Shown here: one piece after another, positions 7,972-16,995 of the stretch
Layout: the number at the start of each line of letters is the position of its first letter
Position numbering within the stretch: the stretch's first letter is position 1
DNA from: Chachezhania antarctica
GTDB lineage: Bacteria > Pseudomonadota > Alphaproteobacteria > Rhodobacterales > Rhodobacteraceae
NCBI RefSeq assembly: GCF_003646465.1
Contig: NZ_QZEX01000003.1
Span: forward strand, 124,001-188,000
Reading direction: 5' to 3'
Length of the DNA stretch: 64,000 nt
Made by a program: the position numbers and the translations under genes
The notes under the pieces: model-generated
The model's database searches: none
Told to the model about the DNA's origin: nothing
Seen by the model: only the letters and a program-made list of their open reading frames with translations

Positions 7972-9240
7972 TCAACCGCGGGCTGTGACGGCAGGCGCAT
8001 CGAGCGCCGCCAACTCCGTCGAGGACACCAGCAGCCAGAGCGCTATCAGCTTCAACGCGCAGGGCAGCACGGCATAGAGCAGGGTCAAGGTGATCAGCGC
8101 GCCCTCGCCGGCCTGACGGTCGGAAGACAGGCCGGCCATGTCGAGCGCCGGGAGAACCGTCACCGCCGCGAAGGCCAGCGTGAATTTCGACACGAAGTTC
8201 CACAACCCGAAGGCCTGCCCCGGATTGCCGGAGCCCGCGGCCACATGTGTCGAGAAGGCCGCCGGCAGGAGCGTCATGTCGGCGCCGAGCGCCGCGCCGG
8301 ACGCAAGGCAAACCAGCGCAAAGGGCACCACGTCCCCGGCCCCGAGGAAGGCGGCGCCGGTGAAGGTGACAATGGCAAGGACCATGCCCGACAGCATTGC
8401 GCGGCGCAGCCCGTAGCGTGTGGCCGCCCGCCCCCAGAGCGGCGCGCTGATGGCCGCGGCGACGAAGAAGAGAAGCAGCAACGGTCCTTCCAGGCCGGGC
8501 GCCTCCAGCCGGTATTCGACGAAGAACAGGAACAGGGTCGAGGTGACGGCGACCGGCGCTGCATTGGCGAAGGCGATCCAGAGCAACCGCCGCGACCCGG
8601 GATCTGCGAGAATCGCCCGGAAGGCCGGTCGCGTGTCCGCCCCGGTCGCCCGCCATTCGGAACGCATCGCCACGACGGCTGCGATGGCTGCGACGGCGAA
8701 GAAAACCGCGAAAATGGTGAATGGACGGGGCGAGAAAACAGCCAGCAGCGTCGGCGCCACCGCCGCAAGGCAGACGCCGATCAGCGCGCCGGTCTCCCGC
8801 CAGGACGCCAGCCGCACATGTCCCATGCCGGGCGCGCGGCCGGCCTTTTCGACACCCTGCGCGTAGAAGGTGATCGTCAGGAAACTGAACGCGGTGAACA
8901 GCAGTCCGAGGGTCAGGGCAAACCACGCCAGCGGCGCGAACGGCGGGGCGATGGCGAAAAGGCAGACCATCGCCGCGGCCATGACCGTGCCCACCAGTGC
9001 CACGGCGACCCTCCGCTTCCGCTCCAGCACACCGGACAGCCACCCGAGAACCGGGTCCTGGATCACGTCGAACAAGCGCAGCCCGAAGAGAACCGACCCG
9101 AGCGCGCCGAGACTGACGCCGTACTGGTCGAAGAAGAACTTCGGCGCGTGCAGGTAGATCGGCAGGCCAGCCGCCGCCAGCACCCCGGCGAAGAGAGCAT
9201 AGGCGGGCAAGCGGTCTCCGCTCCCTGGATTGGCTGACAC
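7972..9240 (-). CDS. MFS transporter, GPH (MelB-like) family
   Basis: A 422-residue inner-membrane carrier with about 12 hydrophobic segments. The segment [17 protein letters not shown] is the loop 2-3 signature of glycoside-pentoside-hexuronide:cation symporters (D at the cation site in MelB). The GTG start at 9240 ([18 protein letters not shown]) is chosen because GAGGAG lies six bases upstream; a longer frame to 9384 has no family likeness. MelB-like carriers appear in RpoE/ChrR-regulated operons of Rhodobacter, which fits the fasciclin and DUF3833 genes beside it. The substrate is unknown. An AraC-type regulator is transcribed divergently from 9505. Confidence 0.82.
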   Translation of the reverse strand: MSANPGSGDRLPAYALFAGVLAAAGLPIYLHAPKFFFDQYGVSLGALGSVLFGLRLFDVIQDPVLGWLSGVLERKRRVAVALVGTVMAAAMVCLFAIAPPFAPLAWFALTLGLLFTAFSFLTITFYAQGVEKAGRAPGMGHVRLASWRETGALIGVCLAAVAPTLLAVFSPRPFTIFAVFFAVAAIAAVVAMRSEWRATGADTRPAFRAILADPGSRRLLWIAFANAAPVAVTSTLFLFFVEYRLEAPGLEGPLLLLFFVAAAISAPLWGRAATRYGLRRAMLSGMVLAIVTFTGAAFLGAGDVVPFALVCLASGAALGADMTLLPAAFSTHVAAGSGNPGQAFGLWNFVSKFTLAFAAVTVLPALDMAGLSSDRQAGEGALITLTLLYAVLPCALKLIALWLLVSSTELAALDAPAVTARG

Positions 9241-9504
9241 TCGAAACTCCTCGGTCACGGGCGCGGTGCCGCGCCTGATGTCATTACGCGGAGAGGCAGG
9301 CCTTGGACCACTCCGGACGCCGGGAACCGGACCGAAGCCGCGCTTCAGACCCCACGCCCCATCGCCCAAGACGTATCGCGTCAACGCCCGGGCGCAACAT
9401 CATCGACAACCCGCGCCGGACGGTACACCATCGTTGCACCGGATGCGGCAGAGTCGCGTACACGCGGTCCGCATGGGCTGCACCGACGAGAAAGAGGACA
9501 CCGC

Positions 9505-10521
9505 TTGACCACCGCCCTGCTTTCGCCCCGGCCTTGCAGCCTGACGCGCAACGGCGAGGACCTGCGCGCGGCGCTTGGTGCGGCGAGCACGGTTGAACAC
9601 GCCGGGCCGGGATCCGTGCGGCTGCGTCTCGCGCCGCCGGCAGGCACGGGCACCATCGAGTTTTTCGAGTTCGACCCGTCGTTCACCATGATCCTCAGCG
9701 ACTGTTTCTGGGAAACCTCCGGCACGCTCAACTATGCTGGCGAGGACTGGATCCGTTTCAATTTCTGTTTCGACGCCCATGCCGTTTTCGATTTCGGACA
9801 TGCCGGGCGCTTTGACCTGATCGGGCAGGAGCTGCGCTATTTCCATCAACCTGCCGGTGTCCTCTGCGGGCACGTCATCCAGGGTGGCGCGCGCTCCGTC
9901 TGCACGACGATCTCGATCAAGCGGGCCTATCTGGAACGGATCTGCGGCCTCGACGCCACCGGCGATGCCGAAGCGGGCCTGCCTGCGGACACAAGCGGGT
10001 TCTTTTTCCGTCGCCACGAAATGAGCGCGGCCTGTATCCGTGCCGCGGCCGATCTGCTCGCCATGACGCATGAGGGCCCTTTGCGCCTGCTCTACGCCCG
10101 CGCAAAAGCCGAAGAACTGCTGGTCAGTGCGCTGGCCGCGTCCGAACGGAGCATTTCGGGGGGGTGCATCGCCTTGAGCGCGCGCGATCTGGTGCGGCTG
10201 ACGGAGGTCCGGCAGTGTCTCGAAGCCAATCTTTCCCGAACGCCCCCGGTCGCCGAGCTTTCGCGCCGCTTCGCGATGAACCGCACCAAACTTGCCTACG
10301 GATTTCGTCAGCTGCATGGCTGCACGATGCGGGAGTTCATCAGTCGCACGCGGCTGGAGACGGCGATGACCCTGCTTCGGGACGCCGATCTCAGCATCGA
10401 TCAGATCGCCGCCGAGGTGGGCTTCAGCCATGCCTCGAGCTTTTCGGCCGCCTTCAAGAAACGCTACCGCGTCTCGCCGCGGCGTTTCCGAGGGTCCAGA
10501 CGCCCGGTCTCGCGGCCTTAA
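9505..10521 (+). CDS. AraC-family transcriptional regulator
   Basis: A 338-residue regulator. The N-terminal ~220 residues form a beta-rich sensing domain (FEFDPSFTMILSDCFWE, DWIRFNFCFDAHAVF). The C-terminal ~100 residues carry the double helix-turn-helix of AraC/XylS (VAELSRRFAMNRTKLAYGFRQLHGCTMREFISRTRL, then IDQIAAEVGFSHASSFSAAFKKRYRVSPRRFR). The start is TTG at 9505 with GAGGA seven bases upstream. It lies between the divergent MFS gene and the downstream hydrolase/amidase pair and may control either. In related siderophore-type AraC proteins the inducer is a ferric siderophore, but nothing here proves that. Confidence 0.88.
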   Translation: MTTALLSPRPCSLTRNGEDLRAALGAASTVEHAGPGSVRLRLAPPAGTGTIEFFEFDPSFTMILSDCFWETSGTLNYAGEDWIRFNFCFDAHAVFDFGHAGRFDLIGQELRYFHQPAGVLCGHVIQGGARSVCTTISIKRAYLERICGLDATGDAEAGLPADTSGFFFRRHEMSAACIRAAADLLAMTHEGPLRLLYARAKAEELLVSALAASERSISGGCIALSARDLVRLTEVRQCLEANLSRTPPVAELSRRFAMNRTKLAYGFRQLHGCTMREFISRTRLETAMTLLRDADLSIDQIAAEVGFSHASSFSAAFKKRYRVSPRRFRGSRRPVSRP

Positions 10522-10617
10522 CCGAAAGTGATACCGGGCTAAAACACCGTGACACGTGCCTAAGACGCGATCCGCCATCCGCGGCATCTTTCAACCGACG
10601 GATCAACCGGATCGGGG

Positions 10618-11367
10618 ATGCAACCAATGGTTACAAACGATACACTCTGTTTTGTTCTTGTGCACGGCTCATGGCATGACGGCGCCTGTTGGCGGCATGT
10701 GGAGGCCTGCCTGCACGCGGCGGGCCACACGACCCTTGCACCAACGCTGCAGACAGGTGTGGGCGCGGGGCCGTCGTCGGTCACGTTCCAAGGCATCGTC
10801 GACGGCCTTGTAAAAGACATCGAAGCGGCAGGTCTGGAGCGTTTCGTGCTGGTGGGCCACAGCGCGGGCGGTTCATTCATCCGCAAGGCGGCCGAACAAC
10901 TCGAAGACCGGATCGCGCGAATGGTCTACATCTCGCCGCTGCTGGCCGAAAGCGGCGCGCCGACCGTGGCCGCGGCGCCGCCCGATCACCGCGCGCTTTT
11001 CGAACAGATGGCCGCCCAATCGCCCGACAACACCGTCTTTCCGCCGTGGCCCGTCTGGCGCGACGGGTTCATGGGCGATGCCGATGAGGCCACGGCCAAG
11101 GCCGCCTTCGACGCGTTGCGCCCGGAGCCCTTCGCCCCGCTGACGGAACCTGTCGATCTCTCGGTTTTCCAGACCCTTCAGATCCCGGCAAGCTACATCA
11201 ACCCGACCGAGGACATCGTCTTTCCGATCGGCGAGTGGGGCTTTTTTCCGCGGATGTACCAGGCGGTGGCGCCCTGTCGGCTGATCCAGATGCCCGGCGG
11301 ACACGAGGTGATGTATTCCGCGCCTCGGGCGCTCGCCGAGGCGCTCGTCGCCGCTGGCCGGCCGTGA
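10618..11367 (+). CDS. Alpha/beta-fold hydrolase
   Basis: A 249-residue cytoplasmic hydrolase of the EstC/methylesterase-like group. The oxyanion segment is LVHGSWHDGACW (about 14-25), the nucleophile elbow is G-H-S-A-G with Ser82, and the catalytic His is likely in PGGHEVMYSAP near residue 233. The cap region is short. No signal peptide is present. The amidase follows 59 bases downstream on the same strand, so an operon is likely and the two may act on one ester- or amide-containing substrate. The exact substrate cannot be read from sequence. Confidence 0.85.
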   Translation: MQPMVTNDTLCFVLVHGSWHDGACWRHVEACLHAAGHTTLAPTLQTGVGAGPSSVTFQGIVDGLVKDIEAAGLERFVLVGHSAGGSFIRKAAEQLEDRIARMVYISPLLAESGAPTVAAAPPDHRALFEQMAAQSPDNTVFPPWPVWRDGFMGDADEATAKAAFDALRPEPFAPLTEPVDLSVFQTLQIPASYINPTEDIVFPIGEWGFFPRMYQAVAPCRLIQMPGGHEVMYSAPRALAEALVAAGRP

Positions 11368-11426
11368 CGCGACCGTGCTGAACATCGTGACCGGGGGCGG
11401 CGTCACGGCACCGGGGGGCTGAACAC

Positions 11427-12842
11427 ATGCTGACACGCGAGGAATGGATCGGCAGGGACATGGTGGCCCTGGCCGCGCTGGTCGCAGAGGGCGAAGTGAC
11501 CCCGCGCGAGCTTCTGGAAACCGCGATCCGCGAGATCGAGGCGCAGAACCCGCGCGTGAATGCCGTCGTCGTGACCCGGTTCGAAGAGGCGCTGAACGCC
11601 TGTGAGGCCCCGGGCCAAGGGCCCCGGTTCTCGGGCGTGCCCTACCTGATCAAGGATCTGCACGCGCCGGTAAAGGGCCTGCCGCTGTCAAACGGGTCCA
11701 AGCGGTTCCGCGGCACAGTCTTCGACTTCGACTCGACCCTCGTCGGACGGCTGCGCGCCGCCGGTTTCGGCATCCTTGGGCGCAGTGCCTCGGCAGAGTT
11801 CGGTTTGTCGCTGGAAACCGACAGTGCCGCGTGGGGCACGACACGCAACCCGTGGAATACGAATGTCGGGGCAGGCGGATCGAGCGGCGGCGCCGGGGCT
11901 GCGGTGGCATCCGGCATGATGCCTGCAGCCCACGCAACCGACAGCGCCGGGTCGATCCGCATTCCGGCTGCATACAACGGTTTGGTCGGGTTGAAGCCAA
12001 GCCGCGCGCTGAACCCCTTCGGGCCGCACCGGGGCGACCCGAACCACGGGATCAGCCACGAACATGCGGTGACGGTCAGCGTGCGGGACAGTGCCGCGCT
12101 CCTCGACGTGACGGCCGGCCCGGATGTCGGCGCGCCCTACTTTACCCCCAGACCCACGGAAGCTTACGAGACGCTGATCGCCCGCCCGCCCGAAAAGTTG
12201 CGGATCGGGCTGGTGACAACGCAGTTCGATGGCGCGCCCGTCGATGCGGTCTGCGCCGAAGCTGCCGCACTGACAGGTCTACTGCTGGCGGACCTTGGCC
12301 ACGAGGTCGAAGAGGCGATGCCCGACTTCGACGTTCACGCCCTGACCCATGCGATGATCCGCGTTCTGCTCGCCTCGCTCGCCGGACTGTTCCCGGGCGC
12401 GGGCGATCTTGACGGCGCCGACCTGTCCGGGCTCGAGCCGATGACCCGCACCGCGCTCCGCTATGCGCGTACCGTGGCGCTGTCGGATCATTTCCAGCGC
12501 ACCGCGGTGATCAATCGGGAGGTGCGCAGGCTGGCGGCCTATTTCGATCGGTTCGATCTGCTGATCACGCCCGCCACGGCCACCCCGGCACTGCCGCACA
12601 AATCGCTGCCGATGACATCGACCGATCTCGATGTGTTTCTGGACAAGCTCTTCGCCTTCAGCCCGTTCCTTGCCCCCTTCAACGCCAGCGGGATGCCTGC
12701 GATCGTTCTGCCTGTCCACCAGACGCCCGAAGGCTTGCCGGTCGCGGCGCAGCTCGTCGGTCCACTGGCGGACGATGCGTTGGTGTTGCGCACCGCGCGA
12801 CAGCTGGAAGAGGCACGGCCGTTTAGGCCGCGCCCCTTATGA
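11427..12842 (+). CDS. Amidase signature family enzyme
   Basis: A 471-residue amidohydrolase. The Ser-cisSer-Lys triad is visible: Lys76 in LIKDLHAPVKG, the cis-Ser in the Gly/Ser-rich loop GAGGSSGGAGAAVASG (about 148-163) and the nucleophile Ser176 in TDSAGSIRIPAAYNGLVGLK. The family usually has DxGGSIRxPA, so Ser-Ala replaces Gly-Gly-type residues just before the nucleophile, as in some 6-aminohexanoate-cyclic-dimer hydrolase relatives. The length fits that subgroup (about 470-490). It is cytoplasmic and probably co-transcribed with the upstream alpha/beta hydrolase. It converges on the molybdenum hydroxylase operon with a strong hairpin between. Confidence 0.88.
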   Translation: MLTREEWIGRDMVALAALVAEGEVTPRELLETAIREIEAQNPRVNAVVVTRFEEALNACEAPGQGPRFSGVPYLIKDLHAPVKGLPLSNGSKRFRGTVFDFDSTLVGRLRAAGFGILGRSASAEFGLSLETDSAAWGTTRNPWNTNVGAGGSSGGAGAAVASGMMPAAHATDSAGSIRIPAAYNGLVGLKPSRALNPFGPHRGDPNHGISHEHAVTVSVRDSAALLDVTAGPDVGAPYFTPRPTEAYETLIARPPEKLRIGLVTTQFDGAPVDAVCAEAAALTGLLLADLGHEVEEAMPDFDVHALTHAMIRVLLASLAGLFPGAGDLDGADLSGLEPMTRTALRYARTVALSDHFQRTAVINREVRRLAAYFDRFDLLITPATATPALPHKSLPMTSTDLDVFLDKLFAFSPFLAPFNASGMPAIVLPVHQTPEGLPVAAQLVGPLADDALVLRTARQLEEARPFRPRPL

Positions 12843-13042
12843 CTTGGCGGGCGCGAAACAGGTTCAGGGGTTCTGCGCGCCGGTCGGTGGTTCATGGCCA
12901 GCCTCGGAACCGGCAACGCGGTCTGCCCGGTTCCGATCTGCCATATCCTGCTCGGCATCGGGCTGACCCTCGTGTTCACCACGCCCAGGACCGCAGCCGG
13001 CAAACGCTGGCGGTAGGGGGGCGCACGCCAAAGGCAGGTCCG

Positions 13043-13073
13043 CGCACCGGCCCCATGGCAGGGGGCCGGTGCG
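13043..13073. terminator. Bidirectional hairpin between convergent amidase and Mo-hydroxylase operons
   Basis: GCACCGGCCCC (13044-13054) pairs perfectly with GGGGCCGGTGC (13062-13072) around a 7-base loop, and a further C-G pair extends the stem. It lies 5 bases from the stop of the convergent large-subunit gene. There is no long T-run on either side. Confidence 0.6.
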
Positions 13074-13077
13074 TCTG

Positions 13078-15348
13078 TCAGGCGGTCAGCAGGTCCTCGA
13101 TCCGGATCGGGAAACGGCGGATGCGGTGGCCGGTGGCGTGCCGGATCGCGTTGCCGATGGCTCCCACCGTGCCCACGATCCCGATCTCGCCCACGCCCTT
13201 GATGCCCAGCGGGTTCACGAAGGGATCGTCCTCGTGCACCGTCACCACCTCCAGCCCGCAGACATCGGCATTCACCGGCACATGGTAGCCCGCGAAATCC
13301 GCGTTCAGGATGCGGCCCGTGCGGGGATCGTGCTTTGCTTCCTCGTGCAGCGCAAAGCCGATGCCCCAGATCATGCCGCCCATCAGCTGGCTTTCAGCCA
13401 GTTTCGGGTTGATGATCCGCCCCGCCGCGAAAGCGCCGACCAGACGGCTGACACGCATCTGGCACAGCTCGGGATCCACCTTCACCTCGGCGAAGACGGC
13501 GCCGTGTGAATACATCGCGTGCCGTTGACCGGCCTCGGGCGGGCGGGCGGCCTTGCCGCTGCCGATCAGCTCAGGCACCCCGGCGCGGGACAGGATGTCG
13601 GTGAAACTTTCGCCCCGCCCCGGATCGCCTTCAACGAAAAGCCGCCCGTGCTGCGCCACAAGGCTGGCATTCCCCGCACCATATAGGGGCGAGGCAGGAT
13701 CGCCCGCCGCGAGCTCTCCCAGCTGGCGGATCGTATCGCGGCCCGCCGCGTGCAGCGCGCCGCCTGCGGTGGCGGTGTGGCCGGACCCACCGGCAACGCC
13801 CCCGTCCGGCAGGGAGGAATGCCCGGCATGGAATTCGAGCTGGTCCATCGACAGGCCAAGACTGTCGGCCGCGATCTGGGCGAGCGAGGTCCACGACCCC
13901 TGCCCCATATCCGCCGCCGAAGTTTCCACCAAAGCCGAGCCATCGGCCCGCAGCGTCGCGCGCGCCTCGGCCGCGAACATCGGCGCAGGGAAAAGCGCGG
14001 TGCCCATGCCCCAGCCGGTCAGCAGGCCGTCTTCGTCCTGCATCTGGCGCGGGGCCATGGGGCGACCGGCCCACCCGAAGCGCTCGGCCCCTTGCAGGTA
14101 GCAGTCGCGCAGGGCTTTCGAGGAATAGGGCTTGCCGGTGCCCGGCTCTGTCTCGGCATAGTTCTTCAGGCGGAACTCCAGCGGGTCCATACCTGCGGCC
14201 TCGGCCATTTCGTCCATCGCGCATTCCAGCGCGGCCGCGCCCGATGCCTCGCCCGGCGCGCGCATCGGCCCCGGCGTGCCGATATCCAGCCGCACGCCCC
14301 GATGCGACGACCGGATGGCCCCGGCAGCATAAAGCCCCTGCGAGGCATTGGCCGCAGGTTCATGGAAATCGTCGAAGGTCGAGGTTTCGGACAGGCTGTC
14401 ATGGTCCAGAACGGTCAGCGCGGCATCGTCGCCGATCCCCAGCCGCAGCCGCTGGCGCGTGGCGCCACGGTGGGCGACGGGGCCGAACATCTGTTGCCGT
14501 GTCAGCATCAGCTTCACCGGCCGACCAGACGCGCGGGCCGCAAGGATCGCCAGCACGCTGGGCCCGACAGGTATCGCCTTCGACCCGAAGCCGCCGCCCA
14601 GATAGGGGCTGCGGACGGTCACGTTTTCCACCGGGATCCCGAAGAAATAGGCATAGGCCGCGCAGGTCATGTTCAGCGCCTGCGTGGGCACGTCGAGCAG
14701 CAGCTGATCGCCGTCCCATTGCGCCACGATGGCGTGGGTCTCCATCGCGTTGTGGTATTGCGAGGCGGTCCGGTAGGTCACGTCGATGGCTTTCGCCGCC
14801 GCCGCGTGGCCCGCGTCGATGTCGCCATGGGTCGTGCCCGCGGGCCGCCCGAACCCGCCCGGTTCGACGTCGAAGGGATCGCCATCGTCCAGCCCGGTGC
14901 GGGGGGTCTGCATGTCGTAGTCCGGGTTCAACAGCCGCGCACCTTCGGTCGCGGCTTCCAGCGTTTCGCCCAGCACCAGCGCGATGGGCTGGCCGGCATA
15001 GCGGACGGTATCGTCCTGCAGGACCTCAATCCGGAAGGAAAACATGGTGGGCTTGTCGTCCGGATCACCCTGCAAAGGCGGGCGGTTTTCCGGCGTGTAG
15101 ACCGCAACCACGCCGGGATGGGCGCGGGCCGCGTCGACGTCCAGCTTTGTCACCCGGCCCCGCGCGATGGTGGCGGGCAGGTAGACGGCGTGCAGCAGTC
15201 CGTCCGGCAGGTTGTCGGCCGCGAAGGTCGCCGTGCCGGTCACCTTCGCGATCCCGTCGCGGCGGGTCAGCGGCTGCCCGGCATTGGAACCGAAGCGGAT
15301 CGAACGATCTAGAACATCAGACATGGGTTCAGACATGGGTTCAGACAT
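13078..15348 (-). CDS. Molybdenum hydroxylase large (Mo-cofactor) subunit, xanthine dehydrogenase family
   Basis: A 756-residue catalytic subunit. Family blocks include the N-terminal TRRDGIAKVTGTATFAAD, the Mo-pterin loop YLGGGFGSKA, the segment GGSGHTATAGGA and the catalytic glutamate Glu721 in KGVGEIGIVG. The first ATG at 15348 (GGAGA eight bases upstream) gives MSEPMSEPMSD; three ATGs arise from a 12-base direct repeat. It overlaps the FAD-subunit gene by 8 bases (ATGTCTGA), so translation is coupled. The closest layout known to me is the paoABC/yagTSR aldehyde oxidase; isoquinoline- or CO-dehydrogenase-like enzymes share the fold. No Tat signal was seen on the small subunit, so the complex is probably cytoplasmic. 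Substrate unknown. Confidence 0.9.
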   Translation of the reverse strand: MSEPMSEPMSDVLDRSIRFGSNAGQPLTRRDGIAKVTGTATFAADNLPDGLLHAVYLPATIARGRVTKLDVDAARAHPGVVAVYTPENRPPLQGDPDDKPTMFSFRIEVLQDDTVRYAGQPIALVLGETLEAATEGARLLNPDYDMQTPRTGLDDGDPFDVEPGGFGRPAGTTHGDIDAGHAAAAKAIDVTYRTASQYHNAMETHAIVAQWDGDQLLLDVPTQALNMTCAAYAYFFGIPVENVTVRSPYLGGGFGSKAIPVGPSVLAILAARASGRPVKLMLTRQQMFGPVAHRGATRQRLRLGIGDDAALTVLDHDSLSETSTFDDFHEPAANASQGLYAAGAIRSSHRGVRLDIGTPGPMRAPGEASGAAALECAMDEMAEAAGMDPLEFRLKNYAETEPGTGKPYSSKALRDCYLQGAERFGWAGRPMAPRQMQDEDGLLTGWGMGTALFPAPMFAAEARATLRADGSALVETSAADMGQGSWTSLAQIAADSLGLSMDQLEFHAGHSSLPDGGVAGGSGHTATAGGALHAAGRDTIRQLGELAAGDPASPLYGAGNASLVAQHGRLFVEGDPGRGESFTDILSRAGVPELIGSGKAARPPEAGQRHAMYSHGAVFAEVKVDPELCQMRVSRLVGAFAAGRIINPKLAESQLMGGMIWGIGFALHEEAKHDPRTGRILNADFAGYHVPVNADVCGLEVVTVHEDDPFVNPLGIKGVGEIGIVGTVGAIGNAIRHATGHRIRRFPIRIEDLLTA

Positions 15349-16348
15349 GGGCAAGGTCTCCGGTCTGGTTTCCGAAAGGAGAGGCAGGAAGTGCGGGCAT
15401 GTCAGCCGGCGTTCCCGCGGCGGCCATGGCAAGCGCGCGGGCCGCCGTGCGACGGGCCAGTTCGATCTTCCACCCGTTTCCACCGACAGGTTGCGCGCCG
15501 GCCATTGCCGCATCGGCTGCGCGGGCAAAAAGATCGGCGCCCGGGGCCTGGCCTTTCAGCAGCGCTTCCGCCTCGGCCACGCGCCAGGGTTTCGGGGCCA
15601 CGGCGCCAAGCGACAGGCGGGCTTCGGCGATATGCGGGCCGTCCATCCGCAGGCTTGCCGCGGCCGAGGCCATGGCGAAGGCAAAGGACGTCCGGTCGCG
15701 CACCTTCAGATAGCGGCAGTTGGCCCGGAATTCGGCGGCCGCAGCCGGAAGGCGCAGGGCAGTGACAAGCTCTCCGGGTATCAGCGTGGTGCGGGGTTCG
15801 CCCGGTTGATACAGGTCGGCCAGCGCGATTTCGCGGGGGCCGTCGGGGCCAAGGATCTCGACCACGGCGTCCAGCGCCACCAGCGGAACGCAGAAATCCG
15901 ACGGGTGAACGGTGACGGGCTCGCCGCCCGCGCCCAGCACGGACAGGCTGCTGGCATCCGCCATGGGATCCGGTTCCGGGCCCGGGAAATAGGCGTCGCG
16001 CGGGTATTGCATCAGGTTCCCTGCCACCGTCGCCGCATTGCGCAACTGGCCCGAAGCACCGGAAAGCAAAGCCTCGGCCACCATGGGGTAGCGGCCGGCG
16101 AACGCGGGATCACCCGCCAGATCCGCGTTTCGGACCAGTGCGCCGATGCGGGTGGCGCCGTCGTCCAGCTCGTCAATCCCGGCAAGCCCCGGCAGACGGC
16201 TGATGTCGATCAGCTTGGCGGGCTGCACCGCGCCGGTTTTCATCAGGTCGACAAGGTTCGTGCCGCCGCCCAGCCAGGCTGCACCCGGCTCCCATGCGCC
16301 GATGGCCTCGTCCAGGGTCGCGGGCTGGGCAAAATCGAACATCTTCAT
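15341..16348 (-). CDS. Molybdenum hydroxylase FAD-binding (medium) subunit
   Basis: A 335-residue subunit. The N-terminal KMFDFAQPATLDEAIGAW and WLGGGTNLVDLMKTG match the FAD pyrophosphate loop, and ASGQLRNAATVAGNLMQ is the second FAD signature. It ends with a CO-dehydrogenase flavoprotein C-terminal domain. The insertion that carries a 4Fe-4S cluster in E. coli PaoB lacks cysteines here (NLMQYPRDAYFPGPEPDP), so only FAD is expected. The ATG at 16348 overlaps the stop of the 2Fe-2S gene (ATGA). It passes electrons between the 2Fe-2S subunit and its acceptor. Confidence 0.9.
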   Translation of the reverse strand: MKMFDFAQPATLDEAIGAWEPGAAWLGGGTNLVDLMKTGAVQPAKLIDISRLPGLAGIDELDDGATRIGALVRNADLAGDPAFAGRYPMVAEALLSGASGQLRNAATVAGNLMQYPRDAYFPGPEPDPMADASSLSVLGAGGEPVTVHPSDFCVPLVALDAVVEILGPDGPREIALADLYQPGEPRTTLIPGELVTALRLPAAAAEFRANCRYLKVRDRTSFAFAMASAAASLRMDGPHIAEARLSLGAVAPKPWRVAEAEALLKGQAPGADLFARAADAAMAGAQPVGGNGWKIELARRTAARALAMAAAGTPADMPALPASPFGNQTGDLAHV

Positions 16349-16842
16349 GCCGCGTCCTCCCTGGCAGCCGCGTTCATGCGGCGGGTGGCGTCCTGCACGG
16401 CCTGCGTGATGCCGTGATAGGCGGCGCAACGGCAAAGATTGCCGCTCATCCCCTCGCGGATGCGTTCGGGATCATCCCCGGCACTTCCTTCGGCGATCAG
16501 GCCCACGGCCGACATGATCTGGCCCGGCGTGCAATAGCCGCACTGGAACCCGTCATGTTCGACAAAGGCCGCCTGCACGGGATGCAGGTCGCCCCCCTGG
16601 GCCAGCCCTTCGATGGTGGTGACCTGCGCGCCGTCCAGCGTCGCCGCCAGCGTCAGGCAGGAATTGATCCGGCGGCCGTCCACAAGAACCGTGCAGGCCC
16701 CGCACTGGCCACGATCGCAGCCCTTCTTGGTGCCCGGCATCGCCAGGCGTTCGCGCAACAGGTCCAGAAGCGTCACGCGCGGATCATCGAGCGCCACGTC
16801 ACGTTCGGTCCCGTTGATGGACAGGTGAATGGAGAGTGACAT
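16345..16842 (-). CDS. Molybdenum hydroxylase 2Fe-2S (small) subunit
   Basis: A 165-residue protein with two [2Fe-2S] domains: a plant-ferredoxin-type N-terminal cluster with Cys42, Cys47, Cys50 and Cys62 (GCDRGQCGACTV ... NSC) and a helical C-terminal cluster with Cys101, Cys104, Cys137 and Cys139 (QCGYCTPGQ ... GNLCRCAAY). The ATG at 16842 follows AAGGGGGGA. It is the first gene of the operon. No twin-arginine signal precedes the first domain, unlike periplasmic PaoA. The divergent TetR regulator and its palindrome lie immediately upstream. Confidence 0.93.
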   Translation of the reverse strand: MSLSIHLSINGTERDVALDDPRVTLLDLLRERLAMPGTKKGCDRGQCGACTVLVDGRRINSCLTLAATLDGAQVTTIEGLAQGGDLHPVQAAFVEHDGFQCGYCTPGQIMSAVGLIAEGSAGDDPERIREGMSGNLCRCAAYHGITQAVQDATRRMNAAAREDAA

Positions 16843-16953
16843 GCGTCCCCCCTTCATATGATTTTGTGCTGAAAAGCCCGGCCTCGCGCCCGGGCTGATA
16901 TGTCGGTATGGTCTTCCGAAAAGGGGCCGTCGGCGCCCTCATGTGTGATATAT

Positions 16954-16970
16954 ACGGAGGGTGCCTCCGT
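16954..16970. promoter_or_regulatory. Palindromic operator between TetR gene and Mo-hydroxylase operon
   Basis: ACGGAGG-GTG-CCTCCGT is a perfect 7-bp inverted repeat around 3 bases, in the 153-bp gap between the divergent genes and next to the A/T-rich TATATA. Size and position fit a TetR-family operator; binding is inferred. Confidence 0.6.
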
Positions 16971-16995
16971 TTTGCAAGCAAAAGGTGGACTTCGG

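Noticed and set aside
7295-9043. A 582-codon minus-strand frame that would fuse the fasciclin protein to a long upstream extension
   Set aside because: The upstream part is an out-of-frame reading of the MFS gene. A clear signal peptide and GGGAGA ribosome site mark the real start at 7777.
12891-13016. A 40-codon frame (MASLGTGNAVCPVPICHILLG) between the amidase and the hairpin
   Set aside because: No ribosome site, domain or conserved context; too short to support.
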